Source: Bradyrhizobiaceae bacterium Ga0074131
GTDB lineage: Bacteria; Pseudomonadota; Alphaproteobacteria; Rhizobiales; Xanthobacteraceae
Assembly (NCBI GenBank): GCA_001464035.1
Contig: LNEC01000017.1
Coordinates: 62,001-126,000 of the forward strand
Direction of reading: 5' to 3'
DNA length: 64,000 nucleotides
Position numbers and translations under genes: made by a program. The notes under the pieces were generated by a model that worked only from the letters and a program-made list of their open reading frames with translations, did not search any database and was not told where the DNA came from. Of this stretch, positions 63,178 to 64,000 are shown piece by piece; the stretch's first letter is position 1; each line of letters begins with the position of its first letter.

Positions 63178-63794
63178 TTGAAGCGCGCCTCCAACGCATC
63201 GAGCGCCGCCTTGGTCAGGACCAGCTTGTGGCGTCGCAGAATGTCATAGACGTTGATGCCCTGGATCGGCAGCACGTCGATGTTCGGGATGTTGCGGGCC
63301 GCCGCGGCGAAACCGTTGTGAACCTCGGCGCCGTCGATGATCAGCGCGTTGGTGAGGCCGAGACCAGAGAAGTGTCCGACCAGCGCCTTGGTCTTGGCAG
63401 CCTCCAGGACAGCGGATTCAATCACGATCAGGCCGCCGTCCTTGACCTTGGCGGACAGCGCATGACGCAGCGCCAGGGCGCGAACCTTCTTCGGCAGATC
63501 GAAGGCGTGCGAACGCACCACCGGACCGAACGCACGTCCGCCGCCGCGGAACTGCGGAACCCGGGCCGAGCCGTGACGCGCACCGCCGGTGCCCTTCTGC
63601 TTGTACATCTTCTTGCCGGTGCGCCAGACGTCGGCGCGCCCCTGGGTCTTGTGGGTGCCGGCCTGACGCTTGGCGAGCTGCCAGTTGACACAGCGCTGGA
63701 TGATGTCCTTGCGGGGCTCGAGGCCGAAAATGGCATCCGACAGCTGAACCGAACCAGCCGCCTTGCCTTCAAGCGTGATGACTTTCAATTCCAT
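63174..63794 (-). CDS. rplD: 50S ribosomal protein L4
   Basis: A protein of 206 residues from ATG 63794 ([20 protein letters not shown]), with [20 protein letters not shown] forming the tunnel extension and a Rossmann-like C-terminal domain. In enterobacteria L4 represses the S10 operon; no leader is visible here because the operon start lies outside the window. It is 1 base after the rplC stop. Confidence 0.98.
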   Translation of the reverse strand: MELKVITLEGKAAGSVQLSDAIFGLEPRKDIIQRCVNWQLAKRQAGTHKTQGRADVWRTGKKMYKQKGTGGARHGSARVPQFRGGGRAFGPVVRSHAFDLPKKVRALALRHALSAKVKDGGLIVIESAVLEAAKTKALVGHFSGLGLTNALIIDGAEVHNGFAAAARNIPNIDVLPIQGINVYDILRRHKLVLTKAALDALEARFK

Positions 63795-63795
63795 C

Positions 63796-64000
63796 TCACA
63801 CGCCCTCCTGCTCGGCCGGCGCTTCGGCGGCAGCAGCCTGCTCGCCGCCACCGTCAGCCAGGCGGAACTTGCCCGGCTTCGGCGCGTCTTTCGGCAACGC
63901 CTTCTTCACGGCATCGCGTACGGCGATCCATCCGCCCTTGGAGCCGGGGACGGCGCCTTCGACGAGGATCAGGCCGCGCGCCACGTCGGTCTGCACCACG
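63796..64000 (-). CDS. rplC: 50S ribosomal protein L3, C-terminal part (gene runs past the window end)
   Basis: The last 67 codons of a minus-strand gene are seen: [20 protein letters not shown], then [19 protein letters not shown] and a Glu/Ala-rich tail ending PAEQEGV. This is the C-terminus of L3, which continues beyond the right end of the window. The acidic extension after the conserved part is longer than the enterobacterial protein. The stop is one base before the rplD start. Confidence 0.93.
   Translation of the reverse strand, partial: VVQTDVARGLILVEGAVPGSKGGWIAVRDAVKKALPKDAPKPGKFRLADGGGEQAAAAEAPAEQEGV

Overview
The window looks like chromosome from a GC-rich alphaproteobacterium of the Hyphomicrobiales, most like Bradyrhizobium or a close Nitrobacteraceae relative. 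This rests on protein families recognised by eye (ATP12, the short-LID adenylate kinase, a fused indolepyruvate oxidoreductase, DUF3422, a GCG_CRPN protein, stand-alone FliK/FlhB-like proteins), the S10-spc-alpha gene order, and the palindromic intergenic repeats typical of such genomes. No database search was possible. I saw no rRNA, tRNA, CRISPR array, insertion sequence or phage.

Layout. 1-3183 (+): the end of a DUF3422 gene, an alpha/beta hydrolase fused to a polytopic membrane domain, and DUF427. 3184-13867: small membrane-anchored proteins, an HflX GTPase, a VOC protein, a GrlR-like protein, a secreted caspase-like protein, an orphan sensor kinase and a DMT exporter. 14089-23033 (-): a catabolic block of 2-oxoacid:ferredoxin oxidoreductase, thiolase, DUF35, MaoC hydratase and SDR, followed by a DapA-like enzyme and a NUDIX hydrolase. 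Three different palindromic repeats sit between its sub-blocks. 23283-37084: mixed small transcription units (TRIC channel, PEP-mutase-like enzyme, two ABM-fold proteins beside an ArsR-type repressor, cationic secreted proteins, a phosphodiesterase, a decayed Fic module, PccB, a class D beta-lactamase, a FliK/FlhB-like pair, ATP12 and a divergent ATPase zeta-like protein). 37085-43572 (+): an accessory-looking metal-efflux island with a TerC fragment, RND adaptor, HME-RND pump and LysR regulator. 43631-50000: rluA/rluC-type gene, esterase, rarA, degP and an oxidoreductase. 50027-64000 (-): the ribosomal super-operon from rplC (cut by the window end) to rplQ, including secY, adk and rpoA, ending at a strong terminator.

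How the genes fit together. The catabolic block can be read as one route: oxidative decarboxylation of a 2-oxo acid to an acyl-CoA, then hydration (MaoC), oxidation (SDR) and thiolytic or retro-aldol cleavage (thiolase plus DUF35). ATP12 next to a zeta-like protein suggests a small F1-ATPase assembly or regulation locus. The metal island lies between ATP12 and the rluA-rarA-degP group and lacks an outer-membrane channel gene.

The most interesting items are an adenylate kinase with a histone-H1-like tail of about 100 residues, the zeta-like paralogue beside ATP12, a hydrolase-membrane fusion, a 13-bp perfect inverted repeat inside the alpha operon, a frameshifted antitoxin overlapping a truncated Fic gene, and an ArsR-type gene whose putative operator ends 3 nt before its start codon.
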